This document shows positions 35,803 to 44,783 of a stretch of DNA of 64,000 bases, in pieces (position 1 is the stretch's first letter; every line of letters starts with the position of its first letter). The notes below the pieces were generated by a model. It did no database searches. It was not told the origin of the DNA and was given only the letters and a program-made list of their open reading frames with translations. The DNA is taken from the NCBI GenBank assembly GCA_965218865.1, contig CBDCME010000049.1, positions 62,001 through 126,000 on the forward strand, given 5' to 3'. The DNA comes from CBDCME01 sp965218865. GTDB lineage: Bacteria > Pseudomonadota > Alphaproteobacteria > JAAXGF01. Both the position numbers and the translations under genes were made by a program.

Positions 35803-36012
35803 TCATAGCCAATAGGTGCCGTTCAGGTTCCTTTCAACTTCTTCCATGCTTACTGGAGTAAAGCCGTCAAAATCAGTTCCGATTTTCCCTACATGCCAAT
35901 TCTCTGATTGAGTATTCCCAAACAGTCGAATCTCACCAAGAAGCGACAGTCCGTACGCCGAGATGGATCGTATAAGGTGATCAAGTAATAACGAAATTAT
36001 GGTGTCGTTGAC
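35803..36012 (-). pseudogene. Unidentified reading-frame fragment, 69 residues
   Basis: An open frame with protein-like composition (LLGEIRLFGNTQSENWHVGK ... SMEEVERNLNGTYWL) that begins right after a TGA at 36013 and has no ATG/GTG/TTG at its start, so it is probably the 3' end of a broken gene. It is AT-richer than the surrounding chromosome and lies 45 bases downstream of the methyltransferase on the same strand. I do not recognise the family. Confidence 0.35.
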
Positions 36013-36057
36013 TCACAGAACCGAGTTAACAATGGATCGTCTATAGAATAATCGCGC

Positions 36058-36759
36058 TCACAATACAATATTACTTAATGGGCCATACCAATCAAAATAT
36101 TTTCCAAATAGTTTCTTAGCAAGCCGTCGCAGCGGACCCGTTACAACGACCTGCGAATGCACTTTAATTCCGAAGTATTCCAAAGTTTCGAGTAAGGCTT
36201 TCTCATTAAAGTAAGAATATGGATGGCCGCATAAACTGTTTGGGTTAGAGTCTGCTGGAATCGGACAATATAACAAACTATTTGTGTTGAAATCTTCGTA
36301 TATACCCGTCTCCACTATGACTGTTGCACGATCGTGCAAAAGGTCTCTAACAACCTTCAAAGCCCAAAAAGGATATCTCAAATGATAAAGAAGTCCTGCA
36401 AATATAACCAAATCGAATTTACCATAGGCTTCACTATCGAAATCAAGTACGTTTAGAGTCATTGTTTTTATATTTGAATTCAAATGTGGTATTATAATGT
36501 TTTCCAGAGCTTCTATATTTTTCGTCGCATGATCAACTGCTATGACTTCTTCGGCTCCCCGCTTTTCCGCGGCAAGAGCAAACAACCCATTAGCACATCC
36601 AAGATCTACTACACGCTTACCTTTCAAATCTATCAACTTTAATACTTCTTTTTGCTTTTCCCCCAGAGGTCGACCTGGCGTCTTAACCCCGTCGCCAAGA
36701 TCAATTGTTTGATAAAACGTGTATTCAGCAAGTTTGCTTTGAAGTAATTCACGATCCAT
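36058..36759 (-). CDS. Class I SAM-dependent methyltransferase (CmoB/DUF1698-like)
   Basis: A 233-residue protein with the Rossmann SAM site RVVDLGCANGLFALAAEKRG, an acidic end of strand 2 (VIAVDHATKN) and FDLVIFAGLLYHLRYPF as the post-IV region. The N-terminal YTFYQTIDLGDGVKTPGR is reminiscent of CmoB/DUF1698 methyltransferases, but the substrate is unknown and it is shorter than CmoB. The gene is strikingly AT-rich compared with its neighbours and is flanked by an IS5 remnant and broken genes, which points to horizontal transfer. The ATG at 36759 (MDRELLQSKL) is preferred to one six codons upstream. Confidence 0.75.
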   Translation of the reverse strand: MDRELLQSKLAEYTFYQTIDLGDGVKTPGRPLGEKQKEVLKLIDLKGKRVVDLGCANGLFALAAEKRGAEEVIAVDHATKNIEALENIIIPHLNSNIKTMTLNVLDFDSEAYGKFDLVIFAGLLYHLRYPFWALKVVRDLLHDRATVIVETGIYEDFNTNSLLYCPIPADSNPNSLCGHPYSYFNEKALLETLEYFGIKVHSQVVVTGPLRRLAKKLFGKYFDWYGPLSNIVL

Positions 36760-36777
36760 TCCCCGTCCTCCACACAC

Positions 36778-37102
36778 GCAATCCGTCAGATTCCGACTGA
36801 TGATTAGGACCGCGAATATGATTTAGGGCATCTTAATATGTGCCGTGGAGACTGAGAAATAGCCCTGCCCCAATTAACACGCACCGGTTACCGGCGACAA
36901 AAGCACGTTTGGGTAACGACAGCAAGTGGCAAGCCGCAATCTTGGTTTGCGCCTTCGGATGGTCCGCGCCCTGAAGGTCTCTTAGGGGTCACCTGCCGCC
37001 GATGAATCACCGTCCCAACTCCGTCAGCTTGCTGGGGTTAAGCGGTCGATCGTAACAGGACCGGGAGCATCGACTCACGGCCCCGCCGCGCCACCCATCG
37101 GA
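36778..37102. other. Intergenic region, no gene seen
   Basis: These 325 bases between the methyltransferase and a DUF3800 remnant change from AT-rich to GC-rich around 36870. No ORF, hairpin terminator or repeat could be supported. Confidence 0.5.
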
Positions 37103-37270
37103 GTGCGGTATAAACATCATGGACTGCGTATCTTGCTCGTATTGATCGACGAAAGCGGCGACGCAGGCTTAAAGCTTACGAAAGGATCGACACCGTACTT
37201 CGTTTTGGCGATGGTGATTTTCGATTCGTTCTGCGAGGCCGAACGAACTAGTGCACCGGCGCATTCACTT
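37103..37270 (+). pseudogene. DUF3800 domain protein, N-terminal fragment
   Basis: The segment LLVLIDESGDAGLKLTKGS followed by PYFVLAMVIFDSFCEAERTS matches the N-terminus of DUF3800 proteins, which have a DESGD acidic motif. After about residue 50 the frame turns into low-complexity, non-protein-like sequence and no downstream part can be read in any frame. It is therefore a decayed gene. DUF3800 genes are often carried by mobile DNA. Confidence 0.6.
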
Positions 37271-37273
37271 CGT

Positions 37274-37459
37274 TCACGCCCCCGTGCGCCAGGCCATTGT
37301 CGATGCATCAACTTTCCAAACTTCGGCTGTCGCCTTCGTTTGGGTCGATGCACTCGCGCCGCTCAGTGGCACGCGTTCGGCCGCAATACCCATGTCCTCG
37401 TGAAGGTGGACGATCTGCAACTCGCGGCGCTTACCTTTGTCGCGGCTGGCCTTGGGCAT
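37274..37459 (-). pseudogene. Holliday-junction-resolvase-like nuclease, N-terminal fragment
   Basis: Reads MPKASRDKGKRRELQIVHLH and then MGIAAERVPLSGA, the pattern seen at the N-terminus of small PDDEXK-type, resolvase-like nucleases. After SGA the sequence (SASTQTKATAEV...) no longer follows the family, and the glycine/aspartate catalytic part is missing, so it is probably a frameshifted remnant. Identification rests on one motif. Confidence 0.4.
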
Positions 37460-37670
37460 TAAACGACGCGCTTACGGGCCCGGAGGCGCCTGCTTCGGCG
37501 GTAGACAAAGCTATTCATCGACGCGGCCGTCGATCTCGTGTAGGGAATTCGTCTTGGCGGATGGCCAAGCTCCCATACGCCGGGGAAAGTCCACGGATGG
37601 TAGGTTGAGTTGGGTCCATGAGCGCCCCGGACGGGCGCCGAAACTCGTATGCGGGAGTCTTGCATCAACC

Positions 37671-38327
37671 GTGAGCGCGATCCTGCAAGGGCCGTCACGG
37701 GAACTAAAATCCGGGGCCACGCCGCGGCAGCTCGTCGTTCTATTGCATGGTTGGGGAGCGAGCGGCGACGACCTCATCGGCTTGGCCGACGGATGGGGGC
37801 CGCGTCTTCCCGAAACCGCTTTCGTCGCCCCCCACGCCCCGCATCCATGCGAGTCGAACCCGTTTGGCCGCCAATGGTTCAGCCTTGCCAATCCCGATCC
37901 GCGGTCCCTTTCGCTTGGCGCCGAGAAAGCCGCGCCGGAGGTGAATCGCTTCATCGACGCGGCCCTCGGCCGTTACGGCTTGAGCGATGATCGGCTCGCC
38001 TTGGTCGGGTTCTCGCAAGGAACGATGCTGGCGCTGTACGTCGCCTTGCGCCGGCCACGATCGTGTGCCGGAGTCGTCGGCTACTCGGGAGCCTTACTCG
38101 GCGCCGAGGATTTGCCCCGGGCGCTCCAGGCGCGTCCGCCGGTGCTATTGGTCCACGGCGACTCCGACCCGATCGTGCCCGCCGCCGCGCTATCGGCCGC
38201 GGTCGATGCCCTTCGCCGCCTCGAGGTGCCGGTCGAAGGACACCTGGCGCGCGGCATCGGCCATACCATCGACGGTCAAGGCCTGGAACTGGGAATTAAC
38301 TTTCTCAACGCCATTTTCTCTGGCTGA
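37671..38327 (+). CDS. Alpha/beta hydrolase, phospholipase/carboxylesterase family
   Basis: A 218-residue cytoplasmic serine hydrolase. The oxyanion region VVLLHGWGASGDDLIGLADG, the nucleophile elbow LVGFSQGTMLAL (Ser), HGDSDPIVPAAAL (Asp) and GIGHTIDGQGL (His) give a complete catalytic triad. It resembles the YpfH/carboxylesterase group; the natural substrate is unknown. The start is GTG at 37671 (VSAILQGPSRELKSG). Upstream in-frame sequence belongs to the degenerate island. It lies 131 bases before leuC on the same strand. Confidence 0.87.
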   Translation: MSAILQGPSRELKSGATPRQLVVLLHGWGASGDDLIGLADGWGPRLPETAFVAPHAPHPCESNPFGRQWFSLANPDPRSLSLGAEKAAPEVNRFIDAALGRYGLSDDRLALVGFSQGTMLALYVALRRPRSCAGVVGYSGALLGAEDLPRALQARPPVLLVHGDSDPIVPAAALSAAVDALRRLEVPVEGHLARGIGHTIDGQGLELGINFLNAIFSG

Positions 38328-38411
38328 AGACGGTCGAATCTTTTTAACACTATATAATAACCGTGCACCGGAGCTATAATTTCACCACTTCGTCAGCCAA
38401 AAACCCGGCTC

Positions 38412-38457
38412 CCGGATAGCTTGGAGGGATAAGGCCGGATAGCTTGGAGGCATAAGG
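38412..38457 (+). repeat. 23-bp tandem duplication carrying the leuC ribosome site
   Basis: CCGGATAGCTTGGAGG(G/C)ATAAGG occurs twice without a gap (38412-38434 and 38435-38457) with one mismatch. Each unit contains TTGGAGG. The second copy is placed 8 bases before the TTG start of leuC, so the Shine-Dalgarno region has been duplicated. Confidence 0.9.
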
Positions 38458-38458
38458 A

Positions 38459-39868
38459 TTGTCGCGGCCACGCACTCTTTACGACAAGATTTGGGAAAGT
38501 CATCTCGTTCACACCCAGGATGACGGCACGTCTATCTTGTACATAGACCGTCACTTGGTTCACGAGGTCACGAGCCCGCAGGCTTTCGAAGGTTTGCGTG
38601 AGTCCGGCCGCGGGGTCCGCCGAGCCGAAGCATCACTTGCCGTGGCCGACCACAATGTTCCGACGACCGAACGTTCCGGCGGTATCGAAGATCCCGAATC
38701 ACGCCTTCAAATAGAAACACTGGAACGAAACTGCGCCGAGTTCGGAATTACCCACTTTCCGATGCAAGACGTCCGTCAGGGCATCGTCCACATCGTAGGA
38801 CCGGAACAGGGCATGACCCAACCGGGCATGACAATCGTCTGCGGCGACAGCCACACGTCCACCCATGGCGCTTTCGGCACCCTCGCCTTCGGGATCGGAA
38901 CCTCCGAGGTCGAGCACGTACTTGCGACCCAGACCTTGCTCCAAGGACACGCCGCGAACATGCGAATCACGGTCGAGGGCGAACTGCCCCTAGGTGTCAC
39001 GGCCAAGGACCTCGTTATGGCGATCATCGGCAAGATCGGAACCGCCGGCGGCACCGGATACGTCATCGAGTACGCCGGCGCCGCGATCCGAAAGCTCAGC
39101 ATGGAAGGCCGCATGACGGTATGCAACATGTCGATAGAGGCGGGGGCGCGGGCCGGTCTGATAGCTCCGGACGAGACGACCTTCGCCTATCTGCGCGGTC
39201 GGCCCATGGCACCCCAGGAAAACACTTTCGAGCAGGCTGTCGGTTATTGGCGGACGCTGCCCTCCGACCCCGGCGCGCGGTACGATTCCGAGGTCGTGTT
39301 CGCGGCCGAATCCGTGGCCCCGCAGGTAACCTGGGGAACCAGTCCGGAATCCGTGCTTCCGATCACCGGCGTGGTTCCCGATCCCGCCGACGAAGCGGAC
39401 GATGAGCGCCGCGGAGCCATGCGGCGGGCCCTCAGCTACATGGGACTCGAACCGGGCGAGCCCTTGGCGGAGATACCCGTCGACAGGGTTTTTATCGGCT
39501 CGTGCACGAACAGCCGGATCGAGGACTTGCGGGCGGTGGCGGCCATCGTCGCCGGCCGCCGGGTGAACCCGCGGGTCGGTGCCATGGTGGTGCCGGGTTC
39601 CGGTTTGATCAAGCGTCAGGCCGAGGCGGAGGCGCTCGACCGGGTTTTCATCGAGGCTGGATTCGAGTGGCGCGAACCAGGTTGCTCGATGTGTCTGGCG
39701 ATGAACGCCGACAAGCTGTCCCCTCGGGAACGGTGCGCGTCGACCTCCAATCGTAATTTCGAGGGCCGTCAGGGCCGCGGCGGACGGACCCACCTGATGA
39801 GTCCGGCGATGGCCGCGGCGGCGGCCCTTACCGGCCGCCTTACCGACGTCCGGGAACTTTTGGACTAG
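38459..39868 (+). CDS. leuC: 3-isopropylmalate dehydratase large subunit LeuC
   Basis: Iron-sulfur aconitase-family subunit that, with LeuD, isomerises 2- to 3-isopropylmalate in leucine synthesis. The cluster cysteines are in FIGSCTNSRIEDL and EPGCSMCLAMN, and CGDSHTSTHGAFG and SNRNFEGRQG are typical. The start is TTG at 38459 (MSRPRTLYDKIWESHLV), preceded by the duplicated TTGGAGG. The length is 469 residues. It begins the leuC-leuD-leuB-asd run; the leuD ATG follows after 3 bases. Confidence 0.97.
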   Translation: MSRPRTLYDKIWESHLVHTQDDGTSILYIDRHLVHEVTSPQAFEGLRESGRGVRRAEASLAVADHNVPTTERSGGIEDPESRLQIETLERNCAEFGITHFPMQDVRQGIVHIVGPEQGMTQPGMTIVCGDSHTSTHGAFGTLAFGIGTSEVEHVLATQTLLQGHAANMRITVEGELPLGVTAKDLVMAIIGKIGTAGGTGYVIEYAGAAIRKLSMEGRMTVCNMSIEAGARAGLIAPDETTFAYLRGRPMAPQENTFEQAVGYWRTLPSDPGARYDSEVVFAAESVAPQVTWGTSPESVLPITGVVPDPADEADDERRGAMRRALSYMGLEPGEPLAEIPVDRVFIGSCTNSRIEDLRAVAAIVAGRRVNPRVGAMVVPGSGLIKRQAEAEALDRVFIEAGFEWREPGCSMCLAMNADKLSPRERCASTSNRNFEGRQGRGGRTHLMSPAMAAAAALTGRLTDVRELLD

Positions 39869-39871
39869 GAG

Positions 39872-40480
39872 ATGGAAAAATTCACCCGCTTGTCCGGTGT
39901 CGCGGCGCCCTTGCCGATGATCAATGTCGACACCGACATGATCATACCCAAGCAATTCCTGAAGACCATCCGGCGCAGCGGACTCGGCGCCCACCTCTTC
40001 GACGAGATGCGTTTTACACCGGAGGGACGGGAGGTCCCGGAATTCATTTTGAACCGACCGCCGTACCGGCAGGCGCGGATCCTGATCGCGGGGCGGAACT
40101 TCGGCTGCGGCTCGAGCCGCGAGCACGCGCCCTGGTCGTTGTTGGACTTCGGGATCCGCTGCATCGTGGCGCCAAGCTTCGCCGATATCTTTTACAATAA
40201 TTGCTTCAAGAACGGCATCCTGCCCCTGGTATTGGCGGCGGATGACACCGAGACGCTGATGGGGGATGCCGAGCACGAAAGTAAGCCAGTGATGTCGATC
40301 GATCTCGAACGACAACAGATCACGCGGCCGAACGGTCGGAAGATCGGATTCGAAATCGAAGAGTACCGTAAACTCTGTTTGTTGAATGGCCTCGACGACA
40401 TCGGATTGACGCTCCAGAAAGCCGCGCTTATCGATCGATTCGAGAGCCAACAGCGAACCCGTTTACCTTGGCTCTTCTGA
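39872..40480 (+). CDS. leuD: 3-isopropylmalate dehydratase small subunit LeuD
   Basis: Swivel-domain partner of LeuC. The motifs NVDTDMIIPKQFLKTI and ARILIAGRNFGCGSSREHAP are diagnostic, and the 202-residue length is standard. The ATG lies 3 bases after the leuC stop with TAGGAG overlapping the leuC end, so the subunits are translated together. Confidence 0.97.
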   Translation: MEKFTRLSGVAAPLPMINVDTDMIIPKQFLKTIRRSGLGAHLFDEMRFTPEGREVPEFILNRPPYRQARILIAGRNFGCGSSREHAPWSLLDFGIRCIVAPSFADIFYNNCFKNGILPLVLAADDTETLMGDAEHESKPVMSIDLERQQITRPNGRKIGFEIEEYRKLCLLNGLDDIGLTLQKAALIDRFESQQRTRLPWLF

Positions 40481-40498
40481 GCGAGGAGGGAACGAACG

Positions 40499-41611
40499 TT
40501 GTCGACCAACCGCAAACTCCTGGTTCTTCCGGGGGACGGCATCGGCCCCGAGGTTGTCGACCAAGTGATGCGCGTCATCGACTGGATGCGCCGGCGGCGC
40601 GGGATCGGCTTCGACATACAAACCGGATTGATCGGCGGTGCCGCGTACGAGGCGACGGGGTCACCCCTTCCGGATAAGACACTCGCCGAGGCCAAATCCT
40701 GCGACGCCGTGCTTTTCGGTGCCGTCGGGGGCCCCCGGTGGGAGAGCCTAGACTTTTCGCTGCGGCCGGAACGCGGCCTCTTGGGCCTGCGCAAGGAACT
40801 GGGCCTGTACGCCAACTTGCGCCCCGCACACGTGTTCGACTCGCTGATCGAGGCCTCTTCCTTGAAAGCGGAACTCGTGAGCGGCCTCGATATCATGATC
40901 GTCCGCGAACTCACCGGTGGGATTTATTTCGGCCTCCCCCGCGGGATCGAATTCACCGCCGACGGCGAACGCAGGGGCGTCAATACCGAGGTATACACGA
41001 CCACCGAAATCCAACGGGTGGCTCGTGTCGCCTTCGACCTTGCCCGCAAACGGCGCCGACTTGTTCATTCGATCGACAAGGCCAACGTGCTGGAGAGCGG
41101 CGAACTCTGGCGCCAGGAGATTCAGGCCGTGCACGATGCCGAGTACGACGATGTCACGCTGAAACATATGTACGTCGATAACGCGGCCATGCAGCTCGTC
41201 CGCGACCCCAAGCAGTTCGACGTCATCGTCACCACGAACATGTTCGGCGATATCCTCTCGGATCTGGCCGCGATGTTGACGGGGTCGTTGGGAATGCTGC
41301 CCTCGGCCTCGTTGGGCGAAGCAGGCCAGTCGGGCGCGCGGCGGGGCCTCTACGAGCCGGTTCACGGGAGCGCGCCGGATATCGCGGGTCGCGACGTCGC
41401 CAACCCAATCGCAGGAATTTTTAGCTTCGCGATGTTGTTGCGCTATTCCTTCGACATGCCGGAGGACGCCGACATGATCGAGCGGGTCGTAGAGAGAGTC
41501 CTCGATGGGGGTTTGCGGACAAGCGACATTATGCATACCGGCAAGGCGAAGGTCTCGACGACCGTGATGGGCGATGCGATATTGCGCGGTCTTGACAAGC
41601 TCGCGGCTTGA
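40499..41611 (+). CDS. leuB: 3-isopropylmalate dehydrogenase LeuB
   Basis: NAD-dependent oxidative decarboxylase of leucine synthesis. Motifs seen are LLVLPGDGIGPEV, ELTGGIYFGLPRGIE, the catalytic KANVLESGELWRQ, VTTNMFGDILSDLAAML, and GLYEPVHGSAPDIAGRD. The 370-residue length fits. The start is TTG at 40499, with GAGGAGGGA upstream, 18 bases after leuD. Confidence 0.97.
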   Translation: MSTNRKLLVLPGDGIGPEVVDQVMRVIDWMRRRRGIGFDIQTGLIGGAAYEATGSPLPDKTLAEAKSCDAVLFGAVGGPRWESLDFSLRPERGLLGLRKELGLYANLRPAHVFDSLIEASSLKAELVSGLDIMIVRELTGGIYFGLPRGIEFTADGERRGVNTEVYTTTEIQRVARVAFDLARKRRRLVHSIDKANVLESGELWRQEIQAVHDAEYDDVTLKHMYVDNAAMQLVRDPKQFDVIVTTNMFGDILSDLAAMLTGSLGMLPSASLGEAGQSGARRGLYEPVHGSAPDIAGRDVANPIAGIFSFAMLLRYSFDMPEDADMIERVVERVLDGGLRTSDIMHTGKAKVSTTVMGDAILRGLDKLAA

Positions 41612-41644
41612 GGCAAAAGAGACTTCCAGACAACAAGGACTAAA

Positions 41645-42673
41645 ATGATGGCATTAAAGATTGCCGTGGTCGGCGCCACGGGAAACGTCGGGCGCGAGAT
41701 TCTCAAGGTGCTGGCGGAGCACGCGTTTCCCGTCGATTCCGTGGTCGCGCTGGCGTCGGCGAATTCTTGCGGCAAGGAAGTTTCCTACGGCGGCGACGAC
41801 ATCCTGAAGGTAGGCGACCTCGATTCCTTCGACTTCGCCGCCACCGACGTGGCATTGTTTTCGCCTGGGGCCCGGGTCTCGGCGGTGCACGCGCCGCGGG
41901 CGGCCGACGCCGGCTGCGTGGTCATCGACAATACCTCGCGTTTTCGGATGGACCCGGACGTGCCCCTCGTGGTTCCGGAGGTCAACGAGCACGCCATTGG
42001 CGATTACAGGGCACGCTACATCATCGCCAATCCCAATTGTTCGACCATCCAAATGGTGACCGCGCTAAAGCCCCTGCACGACGCGGCGACGATCCGGCGC
42101 GTCGTGGTCGCGACCTATCAGTCGGTTTCGGGCGCCGGCCGCGCGGCGATGGACGAACTTTTCGAACAGACCAAGGGCATTTACCAGAATGACCGGCCCG
42201 CGCCGGTGAATTTCCCGGCCCAGATCGCCTTCAACGTGATTCCCCATATCGACGTCTTCATGCCGGACGGCAGTACCAAGGAAGAATGGAAGATGGTCGA
42301 GGAAACGAAAAAAATTCTCGATCCCGCCATCGAGGTCACCGCGACTTGCGTCCGGGTGCCGGTTTTCGTCGGTCACGCCGAGGCCGTGAACGTCGAGTTC
42401 GAGCGGCCCCTCGACGAAGATGAAGCGCGTGACGTGCTCGCGGCGGCGCCCGGGATCACGGTCGTCGATCGCCGCGACGACGGGGGCTATACGACCCCCT
42501 TCGAATGCGCCGGCGAGGACCCGGTCTTTATCTCTCGCGTGCGCAACGACCCGTCGGTTCCTCACGGTTTGAACCTCTGGGTGGTATCCGACAATTTGCG
42601 CAAGGGGGCGGCCCTGAACGCGGTCCAAATCGCGGAGCGCCTGGTCGAGGATTATCTGACGCGGGCGGCCTAG
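41645..42673 (+). CDS. asd: Aspartate-semialdehyde dehydrogenase
   Basis: NADP-dependent enzyme of the aspartate pathway, needed for lysine/meso-DAP, threonine and methionine. The N-terminal VVGATGNVGREILKVLAE, the catalytic cysteine in IANPNCSTIQMV and the substrate-binding FVGHAEAVNVEF are intact; the length is 342 residues. Position directly after leuCDB is common in alphaproteobacteria. It also feeds the meso-DAP used by MurE in this window. Two adjacent ATGs at 41645/41648 are both usable. Confidence 0.96.
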   Translation: MMALKIAVVGATGNVGREILKVLAEHAFPVDSVVALASANSCGKEVSYGGDDILKVGDLDSFDFAATDVALFSPGARVSAVHAPRAADAGCVVIDNTSRFRMDPDVPLVVPEVNEHAIGDYRARYIIANPNCSTIQMVTALKPLHDAATIRRVVVATYQSVSGAGRAAMDELFEQTKGIYQNDRPAPVNFPAQIAFNVIPHIDVFMPDGSTKEEWKMVEETKKILDPAIEVTATCVRVPVFVGHAEAVNVEFERPLDEDEARDVLAAAPGITVVDRRDDGGYTTPFECAGEDPVFISRVRNDPSVPHGLNLWVVSDNLRKGAALNAVQIAERLVEDYLTRAA

Positions 42674-42736
42674 TGGAGCGACCGCGACATTTCCAAGTGT
42701 TGGGATCAGTTGATACATGGAAACAAGAATCTCTTG

Positions 42737-42892
42737 CAGTCTGTTCGAAAATGCGCGTCCGCGCATTATTTGCGTCTGTTCCGGCCCTCTCCCCCTCCCA
42801 GCCCTCTCCCCCTCCCGGCCACCCACGAGAGGTTGCTGATAGGGGTGGCCGGGAGGGGGCGGGGGCCGGCGCCGCGAGTTTTCGAACAGACT
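42737..42892. repeat. MITE-like dispersed palindromic repeat, copy C
   Basis: A 156-bp element downstream of asd, starting CAGTCTGTTCGAAAATGCGC and ending TTTTCGAACAGACT. CTTG occurs on both sides (42733-42736 and 42893-42896), as a 4-bp target duplication. It is longer than copy A because CCCTCTCCCCCTCCC is duplicated inside one arm. The remaining bases of 42674-43032 show no gene. Confidence 0.88.
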
Positions 42893-43032
42893 CTTGGTTC
42901 GAAGTTCGGTCGCGAACCAGCCATGAAAAACGAACGACGAGGAAATAGCGATCGGGAGGATTTCGCGCCAACGGCTCGCATCTCGGGTCTCCGTGATTGA
43001 CAGGGGGCCGGCGCGGGCACCATCCTTGGCCA

Positions 43033-44046
43033 ATGTTAGGCGAAGTTCTGCCAAAGTTAGGCGAAGTTCTGACGGTCAGCCCCGATCGTCCGATTCTGTT
43101 GCTATTCGCCCTCGTTCTCGACACCGCGATCGCGATTCCCTCGGCACTCGGGCGAATCGTCCCCGGTCCCGCCGTCGTGGTCGCGGGTTCGGCGGCCGGA
43201 CTCGAGCGGCGCCTGAATTGAGCCGATCGCTCCGCCCGCACGCGGCGTGCGCGCGGCCTGCTCGCGATGGTCGTCCTGGCGACAATCGCCGCCGGGGTCG
43301 GCTGGGCGATCGCGCACCTGTCGGCGTCTTTTCCCTACGCCTGGAGCCTGGAACTCCTGGTCGTCACCGGCTTGCTGTCACAGCGCCGACTCTGCCGAGG
43401 CGTTTCCGCCACGGCGCGCGCCATCGCCGAGGACGGTTTGGACTCCGCGAGGCGGTCCTTGGTCGCGCAAGGTGGCCGCGAGGTCGCCGATCTCGACTTG
43501 CACGGCGTCGCCCGCGGCGCCATCGAGGAAGCCGCCGTGACCTTCGTCAGAGGTATCGTCGCGCCCGTTTTTTGGTATCTGTTGTTGGGCTTGCCCGGTC
43601 TGATCTCCACGGCCACCGTTAGCGCTCTGCGGCGTGCCGCCGGCGGCACGCCCGGGTCCGAATTCGGCGCCGCCGCCAGGCGCCTGGACACGGCGCTCAA
43701 CTTCGTGCCCGCGCGCCTCGCGGCAGTCTTCTTCGCCCTGGCGGCGGCCTTCGTGCCATCGGCTCATCCCTGGAGTGCCACCAAGACCATGGCCCGTGAC
43801 GCCAACAAGGCTCCGTCGGCGAACGACGGCTGGCCGGTGGCCGCCCTGGCCGGTGCCTTGGGCGTCTCACTCGGCGGTCCCCGCCGTTTCGGCGAGGGCG
43901 CATCCTCCCATGCCTGGATCGGGACGGGACGGGCAAGAGCTTCGGCCCACGACGTTCGCCGGGCAATCCACGTCATCGTTCTCGCTTGCTTGATCCAGCT
44001 CGGCTTGGTCGCGGGGTTGGCCCTGGCGGAAAGAACCTTCGGCTGA
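43033..44046 (+). pseudogene. cobD: Decaying adenosylcobinamide-phosphate synthase (CobD/CbiB)
   Basis: Membrane protein homologous to CobD/CbiB, which joins aminopropanol to cobyrinic acid. An in-frame TGA at 43219-43221 interrupts the gene after GLERRLN, where family members continue with Arg; CGA to TGA would explain it. Both sides are in the same frame, and a second ATG at 43267 could start the 259-residue remainder. The normally conserved N-terminal LDxxxGDP (here LDTAIAIP) and the NTADSMIGH segment (here STATVSALRR) are also lost. GIVAPVFWYLLLGLPGL and AARRLDTALNFVPARLAA still identify the family. It is most likely non-functional. Confidence 0.75.
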
Positions 44047-44084
44047 AGGGACGGTCGGTCCCGTGACGCACCGGGACACCGGGT

Positions 44085-44783
44085 TTACTCGCTGGCGAGC
44101 GCCCGACGCAAGGGGTCGGCACCCGTGTTTCGGACTTTGTGCTCTATGACGATCTCCCTCATGCGCACCCGCCGGCCGTAATAGATTTCGTTCCATTCAT
44201 CTTCCGCGAAGATCGTCGCGCCCTCCAGAGCGTTGCTCCCGAACGCCCCTCGGGAAACGGCGAAACTCAAAATCCCCGGATTGCTTTCACTCATGGAATC
44301 GGCACTCGGCCAGCCCGTTCCCGCCGCGACGGGTAAGTCGATGCCGAGACGCACGTCGCCTTCGAGCAATTTTGCGACCGCGTCCCCGTCGATAACCACG
44401 AAGGCCACTTGCGAGAGCGAGGCGCCGACCTGAAATCCGACGTTTCCGGTAACGATCTTGTAGAACGCCGGTTGGCTCCACTCCCCCGAGTCCTCGTCCC
44501 GAAGGAGGAATACGCCGATCCCCACGACGCCACCGACGATAAAGCCACCGCGAATGAGCTGAGGGAAGATCAAAACGCCCTTGGCTGTCGCCAAACGTTT
44601 CGGAAAATCCGAAAAATTAGGTCTCGTCTTGAGCATCTCCAGCGTCCGCCGCGCATCGTCGATCATGTCTTGTTGACGCGATGCGTACGCGGGCTGCGCG
44701 ATGACGAACGCCATTATCGCGCAGCCTAGAATGATGAGCAGTCTAGGTAATCGGGTCGAAGCGCACCATAGGAATACGCTCAT
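44085..44783 (-). CDS. SYLF (Ysc84-type) lipid-binding domain protein, paralogue 1
   Basis: A 232-residue exported protein with a signal or anchor segment (PRLLIILGCAIMAFVIAQ), followed by a SYLF domain. Motifs seen are FPKRLATAKGVLIFPQLIRG, GFIVGGVVGIGVFLLRD, VGFQVGASLSQVAFVVID and the C-terminal NEIYYGRRVRMREIV. SYLF domains bind phospholipids in eukaryotes, while the bacterial role is unclear. The ATG at 44783 is chosen to place the signal at the N-terminus. A second SYLF gene lies 189 bases upstream on the same strand. Confidence 0.85.
   Translation of the reverse strand: MSVFLWCASTRLPRLLIILGCAIMAFVIAQPAYASRQQDMIDDARRTLEMLKTRPNFSDFPKRLATAKGVLIFPQLIRGGFIVGGVVGIGVFLLRDEDSGEWSQPAFYKIVTGNVGFQVGASLSQVAFVVIDGDAVAKLLEGDVRLGIDLPVAAGTGWPSADSMSESNPGILSFAVSRGAFGSNALEGATIFAEDEWNEIYYGRRVRMREIVIEHKVRNTGADPLRRALASE

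Noticed and set aside
43219..43221. The TGA in cobD as a selenocysteine codon
   Set aside because: The expected residue is arginine, no selenocysteine insertion hairpin is apparent, and other conserved motifs are lost, so pseudogenisation is simpler.
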